Shown here piece by piece: positions 43,780 through 52,913 of a stretch of DNA of 64,000 bases (positions are counted from its first letter, which is position 1; each line of letters begins with the position of its first letter). Under the pieces are notes generated by a model. The model was not told where the DNA came from, ran no database searches, and saw nothing but the letters and a program-made list of their open reading frames with translations. The position numbers and the translations under genes were made by a program. Source of the DNA: Hymenobacter artigasi (lineage in GTDB: Bacteria; Bacteroidota; Bacteroidia; Cytophagales; Hymenobacteraceae); NCBI RefSeq assembly GCF_012275535.1, contig NZ_JAAVTK010000011.1, positions 1 through 64,000 of the forward strand. The letters are read 5' to 3'.

Positions 43780-44493
43780 ATGCGCCTGCTACTTTGCTCC
43801 TTACTCCTGGGCTTGGCCGTCCCGGCCGCCCGCGCCCAGAGTGCCATCAGTGCCACCGCCCCTACCAATGCCGACGTATTGAACCGTGAGTTGGCCAAAG
43901 GCAAGGGCCAGCTAGGAGACATACCCGTGTCGGGCAGCTCATTTTTGCTGCCTTATTGGACGCGCGGCACTGTGAAAATGACTGCTGGCACCGTGCCCCA
44001 GCCCTGGCTGAAGTATGACCTGCACGGCGACCGCCTGCTGTGGCGCCGCCCCAACGGCGACTCGTTGGAATTGAATACCAGTGCGATAACCGAATTCTCA
44101 CTCGGCGACTCGCTCCGTGGCACCCGCTGCTTGTACCGTCGCTACCTCGATGCTCACATCCGGGAGCTGCCGCTGCGCACGGCCTTTTTTGAGGTGCGGT
44201 ACGATGCCGGCCGCTCCGCCCTGTTGCGAAAGCGTAGCCGAACACTTTTTCACGCCAATAACGGCCCTTCGCTGGCCGGCCGCAGCAGTGACCACTGGGT
44301 TGAAACCAGTGTTTTTTACCTTAAAAACACCGAGAACACCATTGAGCCCATTCGCCTGAGCCCCAAGGCCGTGCTTGCGGTGCTGGGCAAAGCCAAAGCC
44401 CCCGCCCTGCAAGCCTACATCACCCGCGAAAAACTCGACCTAAGCGCTGAAACCGATATTGTGAAGCTGCTGAAATACTACGATACCCTATAG
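43780..44493 (+). CDS. Secreted protein of unknown function
   Basis: A 237-residue exported protein. The signal peptide MRLLLCSLLLGLAVPAARAQ is clear. The mature part starts with a Ser/Thr-rich stretch and includes VKMTAGTVPQPWLKYDLHGD and RPNGDSLELNTSAITEFSL, a beta-rich segment. The C-terminal half is charged and helical (LSPKAVLAVLGKAKAPALQAYI). I do not recognise a family. It ends at a strong shared terminator with the convergent acyl-CoA synthetase gene. Confidence 0.8.
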   Translation: MRLLLCSLLLGLAVPAARAQSAISATAPTNADVLNRELAKGKGQLGDIPVSGSSFLLPYWTRGTVKMTAGTVPQPWLKYDLHGDRLLWRRPNGDSLELNTSAITEFSLGDSLRGTRCLYRRYLDAHIRELPLRTAFFEVRYDAGRSALLRKRSRTLFHANNGPSLAGRSSDHWVETSVFYLKNTENTIEPIRLSPKAVLAVLGKAKAPALQAYITREKLDLSAETDIVKLLKYYDTL

Positions 44494-44503
44494 CCAACCC
44501 AGT

Positions 44504-44560
44504 AAACGAAACCGCCGGCAACCGGGGCTGGTAGGCCCCGACTTCCGGCGGTTTCGTTTT
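44504..44560. terminator. Bidirectional terminator with nested hairpin
   Basis: A perfect 15-bp stem AAACGAAACCGCCGG/CCGGCGGTTTCGTTT encloses a second GGGGC/GCCCC hairpin, with a short T run on the plus side. It lies between two convergent genes. Confidence 0.85.
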
Positions 44561-44590
44561 GAGCTAAGCCGGCCTGGAACGAAGCGGCAT

Positions 44591-46216
<1,626 letters not shown>

Positions 46217-46287
46217 AGGGGTACGGGGTGGGAATGAATGTAGGGCCGTAAGGTAGCAGATTGAGCGGTATTTCGCTCTCCGCGTTC

Positions 46288-46415
46288 ACCTCACCCCCTG
46301 ACCCCCTCTCCAAAAAAGAGGGGGCACCGGAAATGCTACTGACAAAACCCGTTGAGTAATCGTCCTCTCGAGCCGGTCCCCCCTCTTTTTTGGAGAGGGG
46401 GTCAGGGGGTGAGGT
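46288..46415. repeat. CTCACCCCCTGACC palindrome family, complete copy
   Basis: Arms of 43 bases (46288-46330 and 46373-46415) pair with one mismatch. The left arm begins ACCTCACCCCCTGACCCC, and CCAAAAAAGAGGGGG lies inside it. The arms enclose a 42-base loop. The element lies downstream of the leftward GH3 fusion gene and upstream of the acyl-CoA synthetase gene. Confidence 0.92.
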
Positions 46416-46417
46416 TG

Positions 46418-49400
46418 CTACCGCGCCGCCTCAATGGCTAGCTGCAGCAACGCCGAGCGCACGCCCAAATCCCCCAGCTTATTGTTGCGCCGCGTGGGGT
46501 GCACGCGGTTGGTGAGCAGCACCACCACCAAGTCCTTCTCGGGCTCGACCCAGAAGTAGGTACCCGTGAAGCCGGTGTGGCCATAGCTGCTTTGGGAGGC
46601 GCTTTTGGCCGAGTTCACAGTCGGGTTGGCGGCGGGGCGGTCGAAGGCCAGGGCGCGGCGGTTGTCGGGGCAGAACTGGCAGCGGGTCCAGTCGGCCAGC
46701 ACGGTTTTGTCGAAGAGTTGCTGGCCGCCGTAGCGGCCGCCCCAGGCATAGGTCTGGGCCAGCTTGGCCACGTCGTTGGCATCGCCGAAGAGGCCGGCGT
46801 GGCCGGAGAGGCCGCCCAGCAGGGCAGCGCCCTCATCGTGCACCGTGCCGTGCAGCAGCTGCCGCCGGAACGCCGAATCCACTTCCGTGGGCGCGATGCG
46901 GCGCAGCGGAAAGCGGTTCAGGGGCCGGAAGCCCAGCGTGCTGGCGCCCAGCGCACCGTACACTTCGCGCTGCAAGAAGGCATCGAACGACAGCCCCGTG
47001 CGGGCCTGCACCAGGGCCGGATACAGCACAAACGACAGGTCAGAATACACGTAGCCCGGCTTGGCATTCAGCAGCGAGGCCCCGATGGCCTGGTAAATGC
47101 GCGTTGGCATGTCGCGCCGCGCCCACAGCCCCCGCGCCGCCGGCAGCGGAAACCGGGCCGACGAATCGGTGTGAAAAAACCGGCGGCGCAGGTCGCCGTT
47201 TCGCTTCACGAAGGTTTTCCAGAACGGAATCCAGGCCTGCAACCCAGCCTGGTGGGCCAGCACATCGCGCATTTTCAGCGGGGCTTTGTTGGTGCCGCGC
47301 AGGAAGGAGAAGTAGTTGCCCAGGGTGCTGTCGGGGCTGAACTTCTGGTCGCCTTCGAGCCGGAGCAGCGCGGGCGTGGAGGCCAGCAGCTTGGTCATGG
47401 AGGCCAGGTCGTAGAGGTCGTCGTTCTGCACGGGGCGCGGGCTCGTCAGCGATGAAGACGAGGATGCAAGCGTACGTTTTTTCTCCATTCTCGCGGCTTT
47501 TCTGGCGGCTTTTTTGGCTTTCAACGTCACCGGCTGCTCGCCACCTTCCAGGCCGGCGAAGCCCGCATATGTCTGGTTGCCATAGCTTTTACGGAGCACC
47601 ACCGTGCCACGCCGGGCAATAACTACCTGCGCCCCCGGAAAGGCCTGGGCCGCCAGCGCCCGCCCCACCAGGCTATCCACCCGGGCTTCTAGGCGACCGT
47701 CCATGTTCACGTCCTCGGGGTTGGCGTAGCGCAGGCGGTAGCCCGCGGCCGTGCGTAGGCCAAAGCCCAGCGGATACTTGCTGCTCACGGTAACCGGCAG
47801 CTGGCCCGTGGCCGCGATACCGCCAAAAATGGCCTGTGCGGCCAGGTTTTGGGCATTGGCGCTTTCCTGGTACGCCAGCACCACGGCGGCGGCGCGGTCC
47901 AGGTCGCGCACCTTATCTACGGCATAGGCTGAGCCAAATACGCTGATTACCAGCGCCTGTTTGCGGTCCATCAGTTCACGAAGCAGGGTATTCTCCTCGG
48001 GCGTGATACCGAAGCTGGTGGCCGGCAGCCGGCCCAGGTTTTGCAGCGCCACCAGCACGAGGTTGTAGGGCTTGAGGGCTGCCCGCAGCTGGGCTAGCTG
48101 GTCGAGCGAGGGCATGGCCGGGAGGTGGAAATGCGCGGCCGGCGCGTAGTCGGCCACGGCTTTCTGGAAGTCGGTGGTGTCGCGCGGGGAGCCGCCCAGC
48201 ACCAACGTGGCAATGCGCAACGTGTCGAGGCGCTGGAGCGGCAGCAGGCTCTTTTGGTTGCGCAGCAGTGTGATACTCAGCTCAGTGAGGCGGTGGCTGA
48301 GGTACTGGGCGTGCGGGCCGTTGAGGTCTTCGTATAGGTTTTTGGTGTCGATGGGCCGGTAGTGGTTCAGGCCCGACCACTGCTTGAGGGCCAGCACGCG
48401 GCGGCAGTGCTCGTCAATTTCCTTTTGCGAAATCCGGCCGCTGTCCACCGCAATGCGCACCATTCTGAGGGCCAGCGGAATGTTCTTGCTGAACTCCAGA
48501 ATGTCGTTGCCGGCCATGATGGCGCGCACATCGGCCTCGCCGGGCGGAAACATGCTGATAACGCCGCGCATGTTCATGGCATCGGTGAAAATCAGGCCCT
48601 TAAAGCCCATTTCCTCGCGCAGCACGCCCGTGATGATGGGCCGTGAGAGCGTGCTGGGGCCCAGCACCGTGTCCAGGGCCGGCACGTTGAGGTGAGCCAC
48701 CATCACGCCGCCCAGCCCGCCGGCCATGAGGCTGCGGAAGGGCGGCAGCTCCAGTGTATCGAGGCGGCGGCGGTCCACGCGCACGGTGGGCAGCGCCAGA
48801 TGAGAGTCGGCGTCCACGTCGCCGTGGCCGGGAAAGTGCTTGGCCACGGCCAGAATACCGGCGTCCTGCATGCCGCGCATATACTGGCGGCCGTCGCGGG
48901 CCACGGCGGCGGGGTTTTCGCCCCAGCTGCGGAAGCCGATGACGGGGTTGGCCGGGTTGTTATTCACATCGACCACTGGCGCGAAGTTGACGTGCATGCC
49001 CAGGCGCTTGAACTGCCGGGCCACCTCGCGGCCCATGTCGTAGAGCAGGGTGGTGTCGGTTTCGCCGCCCAGGCTCATTTGGTAGGGGAATTTTACTACG
49101 CTATCGAGGCGCATGCCCACGCCCCATTCGCCGTCCAGGGCCACCAGCAGGGGCACTTTGGCCTGGCGCTGGTAGCGGTTCAGCAGGCGCGCCTGCCGGC
49201 CCGGCCCACCCTGGAAAAATATCAGCCCGCCAATACCGTACTGCTGAATGAGCGTCGAAATCGAGTCCTCATCAATGCGCTTGCGGTTAGAATACGCAGC
49301 CACCATGAACATCTGCGCGGCCCGCTGGTCGGGTGTGAGCACGCGCATCAGGCTATCGACCCAGGGCGAGTGCAGGTAACGCGTAAACGCGGGGGCACCG

Positions 49401-49567
49401 GCCGCCAGCTTTTTTTGCTGAAGGGCGGCCTGAGCAGCGGCGCGGCGGGCGGCTTCTACGCGAGGTAGCGTGGGGCGGCGCACCGGGCCGACCGGCCGGC
49501 GCTGGGCCGGAGATAACAATGGGGCTGCCAGCAATGACAGCAGCAGGAAAATCCGGAGAAATGGCAA
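46418..49567 (-). CDS. Exported GH3 glycoside hydrolase fused to a class C beta-lactamase-type serine hydrolase
   Basis: A 1049-residue exported protein. Signal peptide (LPFLRIFLLLSLLAAPLLSP), then a GH3 N-acetylglucosaminidase-like domain with LVALDGEWGVGMRL, the KHFPGHGDVDADSH loop that carries the acid/base pair in NagZ enzymes, and the nucleophile in FTDAMNM. A GH3 C-terminal domain follows (about residues 430-600). From about residue 640 a serine hydrolase domain shows SMTK (SxxK), YSDLS (in place of YxN) and HTGFTG. It may cleave amino-sugar glycans or cell-wall material and hydrolyse an amide or ester in the same unit. I preferred TTG at 49567; the frame stays open for 20 codons more. 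Confidence 0.92.
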   Translation of the reverse strand: MPFLRIFLLLSLLAAPLLSPAQRRPVGPVRRPTLPRVEAARRAAAQAALQQKKLAAGAPAFTRYLHSPWVDSLMRVLTPDQRAAQMFMVAAYSNRKRIDEDSISTLIQQYGIGGLIFFQGGPGRQARLLNRYQRQAKVPLLVALDGEWGVGMRLDSVVKFPYQMSLGGETDTTLLYDMGREVARQFKRLGMHVNFAPVVDVNNNPANPVIGFRSWGENPAAVARDGRQYMRGMQDAGILAVAKHFPGHGDVDADSHLALPTVRVDRRRLDTLELPPFRSLMAGGLGGVMVAHLNVPALDTVLGPSTLSRPIITGVLREEMGFKGLIFTDAMNMRGVISMFPPGEADVRAIMAGNDILEFSKNIPLALRMVRIAVDSGRISQKEIDEHCRRVLALKQWSGLNHYRPIDTKNLYEDLNGPHAQYLSHRLTELSITLLRNQKSLLPLQRLDTLRIATLVLGGSPRDTTDFQKAVADYAPAAHFHLPAMPSLDQLAQLRAALKPYNLVLVALQNLGRLPATSFGITPEENTLLRELMDRKQALVISVFGSAYAVDKVRDLDRAAAVVLAYQESANAQNLAAQAIFGGIAATGQLPVTVSSKYPLGFGLRTAAGYRLRYANPEDVNMDGRLEARVDSLVGRALAAQAFPGAQVVIARRGTVVLRKSYGNQTYAGFAGLEGGEQPVTLKAKKAARKAARMEKKRTLASSSSSLTSPRPVQNDDLYDLASMTKLLASTPALLRLEGDQKFSPDSTLGNYFSFLRGTNKAPLKMRDVLAHQAGLQAWIPFWKTFVKRNGDLRRRFFHTDSSARFPLPAARGLWARRDMPTRIYQAIGASLLNAKPGYVYSDLSFVLYPALVQARTGLSFDAFLQREVYGALGASTLGFRPLNRFPLRRIAPTEVDSAFRRQLLHGTVHDEGAALLGGLSGHAGLFGDANDVAKLAQTYAWGGRYGGQQLFDKTVLADWTRCQFCPDNRRALAFDRPAANPTVNSAKSASQSSYGHTGFTGTYFWVEPEKDLVVVLLTNRVHPTRRNNKLGDLGVRSALLQLAIEAAR

Positions 49568-50126
49568 GGGTGGGAAGATATAGTTTATGCGAAAGTAGCG
49601 CTTACGGGCGCTTTGCGTTTTCAGCAAGATTACGCGCCTGCCCTACCTCCCCATGCGAACCCGGCAACTACATCAAGCCATTATGAGCCTGGTAAACAGC
49701 AGCCGGACAATTACACAAAGTAGAATTATCCCTTGAAAACCTATAGCAGTTGGAGCACTCTTTCCACTAGTTTTTTCCCGTAACCACCCTCAATCAACTC
49801 CTGCTCATCAGCATTTAACAAAAGAGAAAATATTGACCTTTTGAATTTATCTCAACATTAATCTTCTGTAAATCAAATTTTTAAGTACCTTTGATTTTAT
49901 GACTGCATATATATTTCCTTTCGTCCAGTATTAAATACACACAGTTCGATTCTATATTACATCGTTTTACCCTGTTAAAATTGACTAATGCCGCACTCGT
50001 CAACTGGATTTATTTGGTGACATGATTGTGGTAAGTAGTTAGCTAGGCTGTCAACTATACTCGCTCTATCTTTTTCAAGCCCGCCCTTCTCTTTAAAAGT
50101 CGATTTCATAAACCCTTCTTTTACCC
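49568..50126. other. AT-rich intergenic region
   Basis: A 559-base gap much poorer in G/C than its surroundings. A perfect TACCTTTG box occurs at 49886-49893 on the plus strand, 234 bases before the T9SS cargo gene, and may drive it. An 11-codon frame begins six bases after that box (49899), but it is too short to call. The AT-rich composition continues into the next gene. Confidence 0.6.
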
Positions 50127-51377
50127 ATGAACAATCTTTTACCTTTTGCAACTGCAACCCGCAACCAGCGGAAATCCATCTTTCTCTGCGCATTAAGCTT
50201 ACTAACTATTTCGTTTGGTGCAAAAGCTCAAGTCAGTTCCAAAACACAAACTTTTAATGCAGCATTCACAAGCCCAGCTACTGGAAGCGAGCTCGGTTTT
50301 ACAGCTAGTACAACTGCGAATTATTTCAATAATTCTACAACGAGTGCTGCTGCCGGCAATTTTGGAACCTTGGGAGTAATAAATACTGGCAACAATTCTC
50401 CTGGCGATGCTACTACAATAACTTTCGACCCTCAGATTTTTCAAAAGGGGTCTACTGGAAACACTATTACTTTTCAAGTTGGGGGCCTTGGATATGACTC
50501 ACCCAATCCAGCATACAATGATGGTTTTGGAAACGGTAGTACCATCGTTGCAACTATAACTTTAACTAACGCTGTGACAAAAGCTGCAGCCACAGCTACT
50601 GTCACGATAAGCTCTACGAATACTGGAAATGGGTTACGTTTTGTTGCAGGCGATGCTTCCGGTACCCCTTTACCTGCCACAATAACTGGTGCAAACAATC
50701 AAACTGTCTCCTTATCTGCTGCAAGAATATCAGGGGTTACTCTCACACTCCCAAGTTTTAGTGAAAGAACTATTGTAGGCGTCGCGATGACCCTTACCAG
50801 TTCGAAAAGAAATATCATTGTTTTGGACAACGTCACTATCGCCTCGGGTTCCCCACTGCCCGTTGAGCTCACCCGCTTCGATGCTGCGGCCAAAGCAGCC
50901 GGCGTGAGCCTGACTTGGGCCACGGCCACCGAAAAAAACAGCGACCGTTTTGAGATTCAGCGCAGCGCCACGGGCGAAGTGTTCGAAACGCTGGGCACGG
51001 TGAAAGGCCAGGGCAACACCACCATGGCGCACGACTACTCCTTTCTGGATAGCCGCCCGCTCGCCGGCACCTCGTACTACCGCCTGCGGCAGGTAGACAC
51101 CGATGGCACCTTCAGCTTTTCGCCGGTGGTGGCCGTGCAAACCGAAGCCAGCACCAAAGTAGCGTTCTACCCCAACCCCAGCGCCAACCAGCTCATCCTG
51201 CCCGCCGGCGTGGGAGCAGTGCAGTACCGTATTTTCAATGCCCTGGGCCAGACCTTGCTCAGCGGCAAAGCCACTGACAATGACCGCCTCGAAATCAGCA
51301 ACCTGCCCAAAGGCCCCTTCTTTCTGGAGCTGAGCGGCGCGACCGGCAACCACACCCAGCGCCTGATGCGCGAGTAA
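50127..51377 (+). CDS. T9SS-secreted protein with AT-rich passenger and GC-rich C-terminal module
   Basis: A 416-residue exported protein. After a signal peptide (LSLLTISFGAKAQ) a Ser/Thr/Asn-rich beta-type passenger of unknown function (residues about 35-245) follows. Then comes the common Bacteroidota linker module LPVELTRFDAAAKAAGVSLT and a fibronectin-like domain, ending in a type A T9SS signal (FYPNPSANQLILP onward). Base use changes sharply inside the gene: 50521-50580 has 23 G/C of 60, while 51001-51060 has 37 of 60. The switch falls around 50850-50870, at the start of the LPVELTRF module. This looks like a passenger swap onto a resident secretion module. Confidence 0.88.
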   Translation: MNNLLPFATATRNQRKSIFLCALSLLTISFGAKAQVSSKTQTFNAAFTSPATGSELGFTASTTANYFNNSTTSAAAGNFGTLGVINTGNNSPGDATTITFDPQIFQKGSTGNTITFQVGGLGYDSPNPAYNDGFGNGSTIVATITLTNAVTKAAATATVTISSTNTGNGLRFVAGDASGTPLPATITGANNQTVSLSAARISGVTLTLPSFSERTIVGVAMTLTSSKRNIIVLDNVTIASGSPLPVELTRFDAAAKAAGVSLTWATATEKNSDRFEIQRSATGEVFETLGTVKGQGNTTMAHDYSFLDSRPLAGTSYYRLRQVDTDGTFSFSPVVAVQTEASTKVAFYPNPSANQLILPAGVGAVQYRIFNALGQTLLSGKATDNDRLEISNLPKGPFFLELSGATGNHTQRLMRE

Positions 51378-51422
51378 TGCCGGCCGTGGGCCATTGCCAC
51401 GCTTCTGGTCCGCACTTATCCC

Positions 51423-51461
51423 AAAGCCCCGCCCCTACCGTGTGTAGAGGCGGGGCTTTTT
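51423..51461 (+). terminator. Intrinsic terminator of the T9SS cargo gene
   Basis: The stem AAAGCCCCGCC/GGCGGGGCTTT (51423-51433 and 51449-51459) is followed by Ts to 51461. Confidence 0.85.
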
Positions 51462-51471
51462 CTATCAGACA

Positions 51472-51509
51472 GCTTATCATGTTCGCATCATGCCCGGGTA
51501 GTAGGTTTG
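51472..51509 (+). promoter_or_regulatory. Operator-promoter upstream of the first His-rich gene
   Basis: An ATCATG direct repeat with 11-base period (51476-51481 and 51487-51492, five bases between) is followed after nine bases by TAGGTTTG, a -7 box (51502-51509). The repeat takes the place of a -33 element. Twenty-one bases (51472-51492) recur exactly at 54259-54279 with the same distance to an identical -7 box. An OmpR-family regulator is encoded between them and is the likely binder. Confidence 0.75.
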
Positions 51510-51638
51510 GCGGTTGCTACTGCCGGGTGCCTCCATGTATGGACACGTTTGCCGCTTGTCGGGTTGTCACGGCGCTGGCGGCTGTAATTTGCTCAGGTAT
51601 ACGGCACGCCTGCTTTATTATGTCTTACTGCATTTGCT

Positions 51639-51962
51639 ATGAAACGCACACTTTTTTTTATACTGAGCCTGGGGTTGCTGTCGGGGGCAACGGCCACGGC
51701 GGCGCGTCCGCTACGGGGCGGTTTCTTTATCCCGCCGGTACAAACCGGGCCGGTACCTACGCCCGCCCCGGCTCCCGAGCCGCCGGTGAAGGCCGTGCCG
51801 CTTAGCGGCCACCAGCCCAAGCCCCAGCGCGTGGACGATGACGGCCAGCCCACCGACCCTGCCGACGGCCCGAACCATCCCAACCATAGCCGCCGGGCGG
51901 GGCGAGCAGCCCACCACGCCCACACTCACGGCCCGGGCCACGGCCACGGCCGCCAACACTGA
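51639..51962 (+). CDS. Secreted protein with His-rich C-terminal tail
   Basis: A 107-residue exported protein of unknown family. The signal peptide is MKRTLFFILSLGLLSGATAT; then a proline-rich segment (PPVQTGPVPTPAPAPEPP) and a tail with nine histidines in its last 20 residues (AAHHAHTHGPGHGHGRQH), a composition able to bind metal or protons. It is the first gene of a likely operon with the response regulator, 25 bases later. Its leader of about 125 bases contains a 35-codon frame (51535-51642) that overlaps its start in an ATGA. Role inferred: envelope metal or acid buffer. Confidence 0.7.
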   Translation: MKRTLFFILSLGLLSGATATAARPLRGGFFIPPVQTGPVPTPAPAPEPPVKAVPLSGHQPKPQRVDDDGQPTDPADGPNHPNHSRRAGRAAHHAHTHGPGHGHGRQH

Positions 51963-51987
51963 TTCACCGCCCGCTTTTTCGCGCCGC

Positions 51988-52662
51988 ATGACCGTTCTCA
52001 TCGTCGAAGACGAACGCACCCTGGCCCGCGAGCTGGGCATTTTTCTCTATCAGCAGGGCTTTGCCTGCACAGTGGCCCGCACCGCCCGCGAAGCCCGTGC
52101 CCAGCTGGCCGATACGCCCTTCGATTTTGTCCTGCTCGACCTGGGCCTGCCCGACGGCGATGGCCTGGCCCTGCTGGCCGAGGCCAAGCAGCAGGAGCTC
52201 GCGGCGGCCGTCATTATCCTCACCGCCCGCGGGGCCGTGGAGGACCGCATCAACGGTCTGGAGCTGGGCGCCGACGACTACCTGGCCAAGCCCTTTTCGC
52301 TGCCCGAGCTGCTGGCCCGCATGCACGCCATCACGCGGCGGCGCTTCGGACTGCACAAGCCGCTGGCGGCGGTGGGCGCGTTTGACCTCGATTTGCAGGC
52401 CCGCCGGCTGCTGTTTGGCGGGCAGGAGGTGAGCTTATCGGTGAAGGAGTTCGACGTACTGAGCTACCTCGTGCTGCACAAAAACCGGGTAATGACCCGC
52501 TTGCAGCTCACCGAGCACATCTGGGGCAACCTGCCCGAGTCGGGCTTCGATTCGAACTACATCGACGCCCACATCAAAAATCTGCGCAAAAAGCTGGGCC
52601 TGCACGCCGACGTGGAGTGGCTCGAAACCGTGCGCGGCATCGGGTACCGGGTGCGGGTGTAG
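51988..52662 (+). CDS. OmpR-family response regulator
   Basis: A 224-residue DNA-binding regulator. The receiver domain has the acidic pair in IVEDERTL and the phosphorylation site Asp51 in LLDLGLPDGDG. ILTARG and LAKPF hold the conserved Thr and Lys. The winged-helix output domain (about residues 130-224) has VSLSVKEFDVLSYLV, VMTRLQLTEHIWG and the typical ending HIKNLRKKLG...VRGIGYRV. ATG at 51988; an upstream frame is open but overlaps the His-rich gene. It lies between two identical operators and is probably the protein that binds them. Its kinase follows 251 bases later. Confidence 0.95.
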   Translation: MTVLIVEDERTLARELGIFLYQQGFACTVARTAREARAQLADTPFDFVLLDLGLPDGDGLALLAEAKQQELAAAVIILTARGAVEDRINGLELGADDYLAKPFSLPELLARMHAITRRRFGLHKPLAAVGAFDLDLQARRLLFGGQEVSLSVKEFDVLSYLVLHKNRVMTRLQLTEHIWGNLPESGFDSNYIDAHIKNLRKKLGLHADVEWLETVRGIGYRVRV

Positions 52663-52674
52663 GATTCTGGTTGT

Positions 52675-52752
52675 TGGTGCTTGGTGCTCGGTGCTCGGTG
52701 CTCGGTACCGGGTGCCTGGTGCCTGGTGCTCGGTGCCTGGTGCCTGACCAAT
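52675..52752. repeat. GTGCTCGGTGCC word array
   Basis: Words of the type GGTGCTCGGTGCTCGG and GGTGCCTGGTGCC are repeated about ten times after the response-regulator gene. A second array of CCTACCCCCATACCCTC words lies at 52861-52912 before the kinase start. Confidence 0.8.
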
Positions 52753-52753
52753 T

Positions 52754-52852
52754 AGAGCAGTTTTCGGGTTTATGTACAGCTTAGGAGGCCAGCAGGCAGT
52801 AGCGCGAACTTTGTAGTTCGCGCTACGTGTACACGAACCTGAAAACCGCTCT
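52754..52852. repeat. AGAGCAGTTTTC / GTAGCGCGAACT palindrome
   Basis: The outer arms AGAGCAGTTTTCGGGTT and AACCTGAAAACCGCTCT pair with two mismatches. A perfect 12-bp hairpin GTAGCGCGAACT/AGTTCGCGCTAC (52799-52810 and 52815-52826) lies inside. This is a fourth palindrome type, placed between regulator and kinase genes. Confidence 0.85.
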
Positions 52853-52913
52853 AAAGAACTTCCTACCCCCATACCCTCCTACCCTCCTACCCCCATACCC
52901 TCCTACCCCCTTC

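Noticed and set aside
49899..49934. Eleven-codon frame directly after a perfect TACCTTTG box
   Set aside because: Too short and without recognisable content; it may be chance in AT-rich DNA.
49975..50193. Leftward open frame of 72 codons upstream of the T9SS cargo gene
   Set aside because: It overlaps the cargo gene's start and signal peptide region and shows no protein features.
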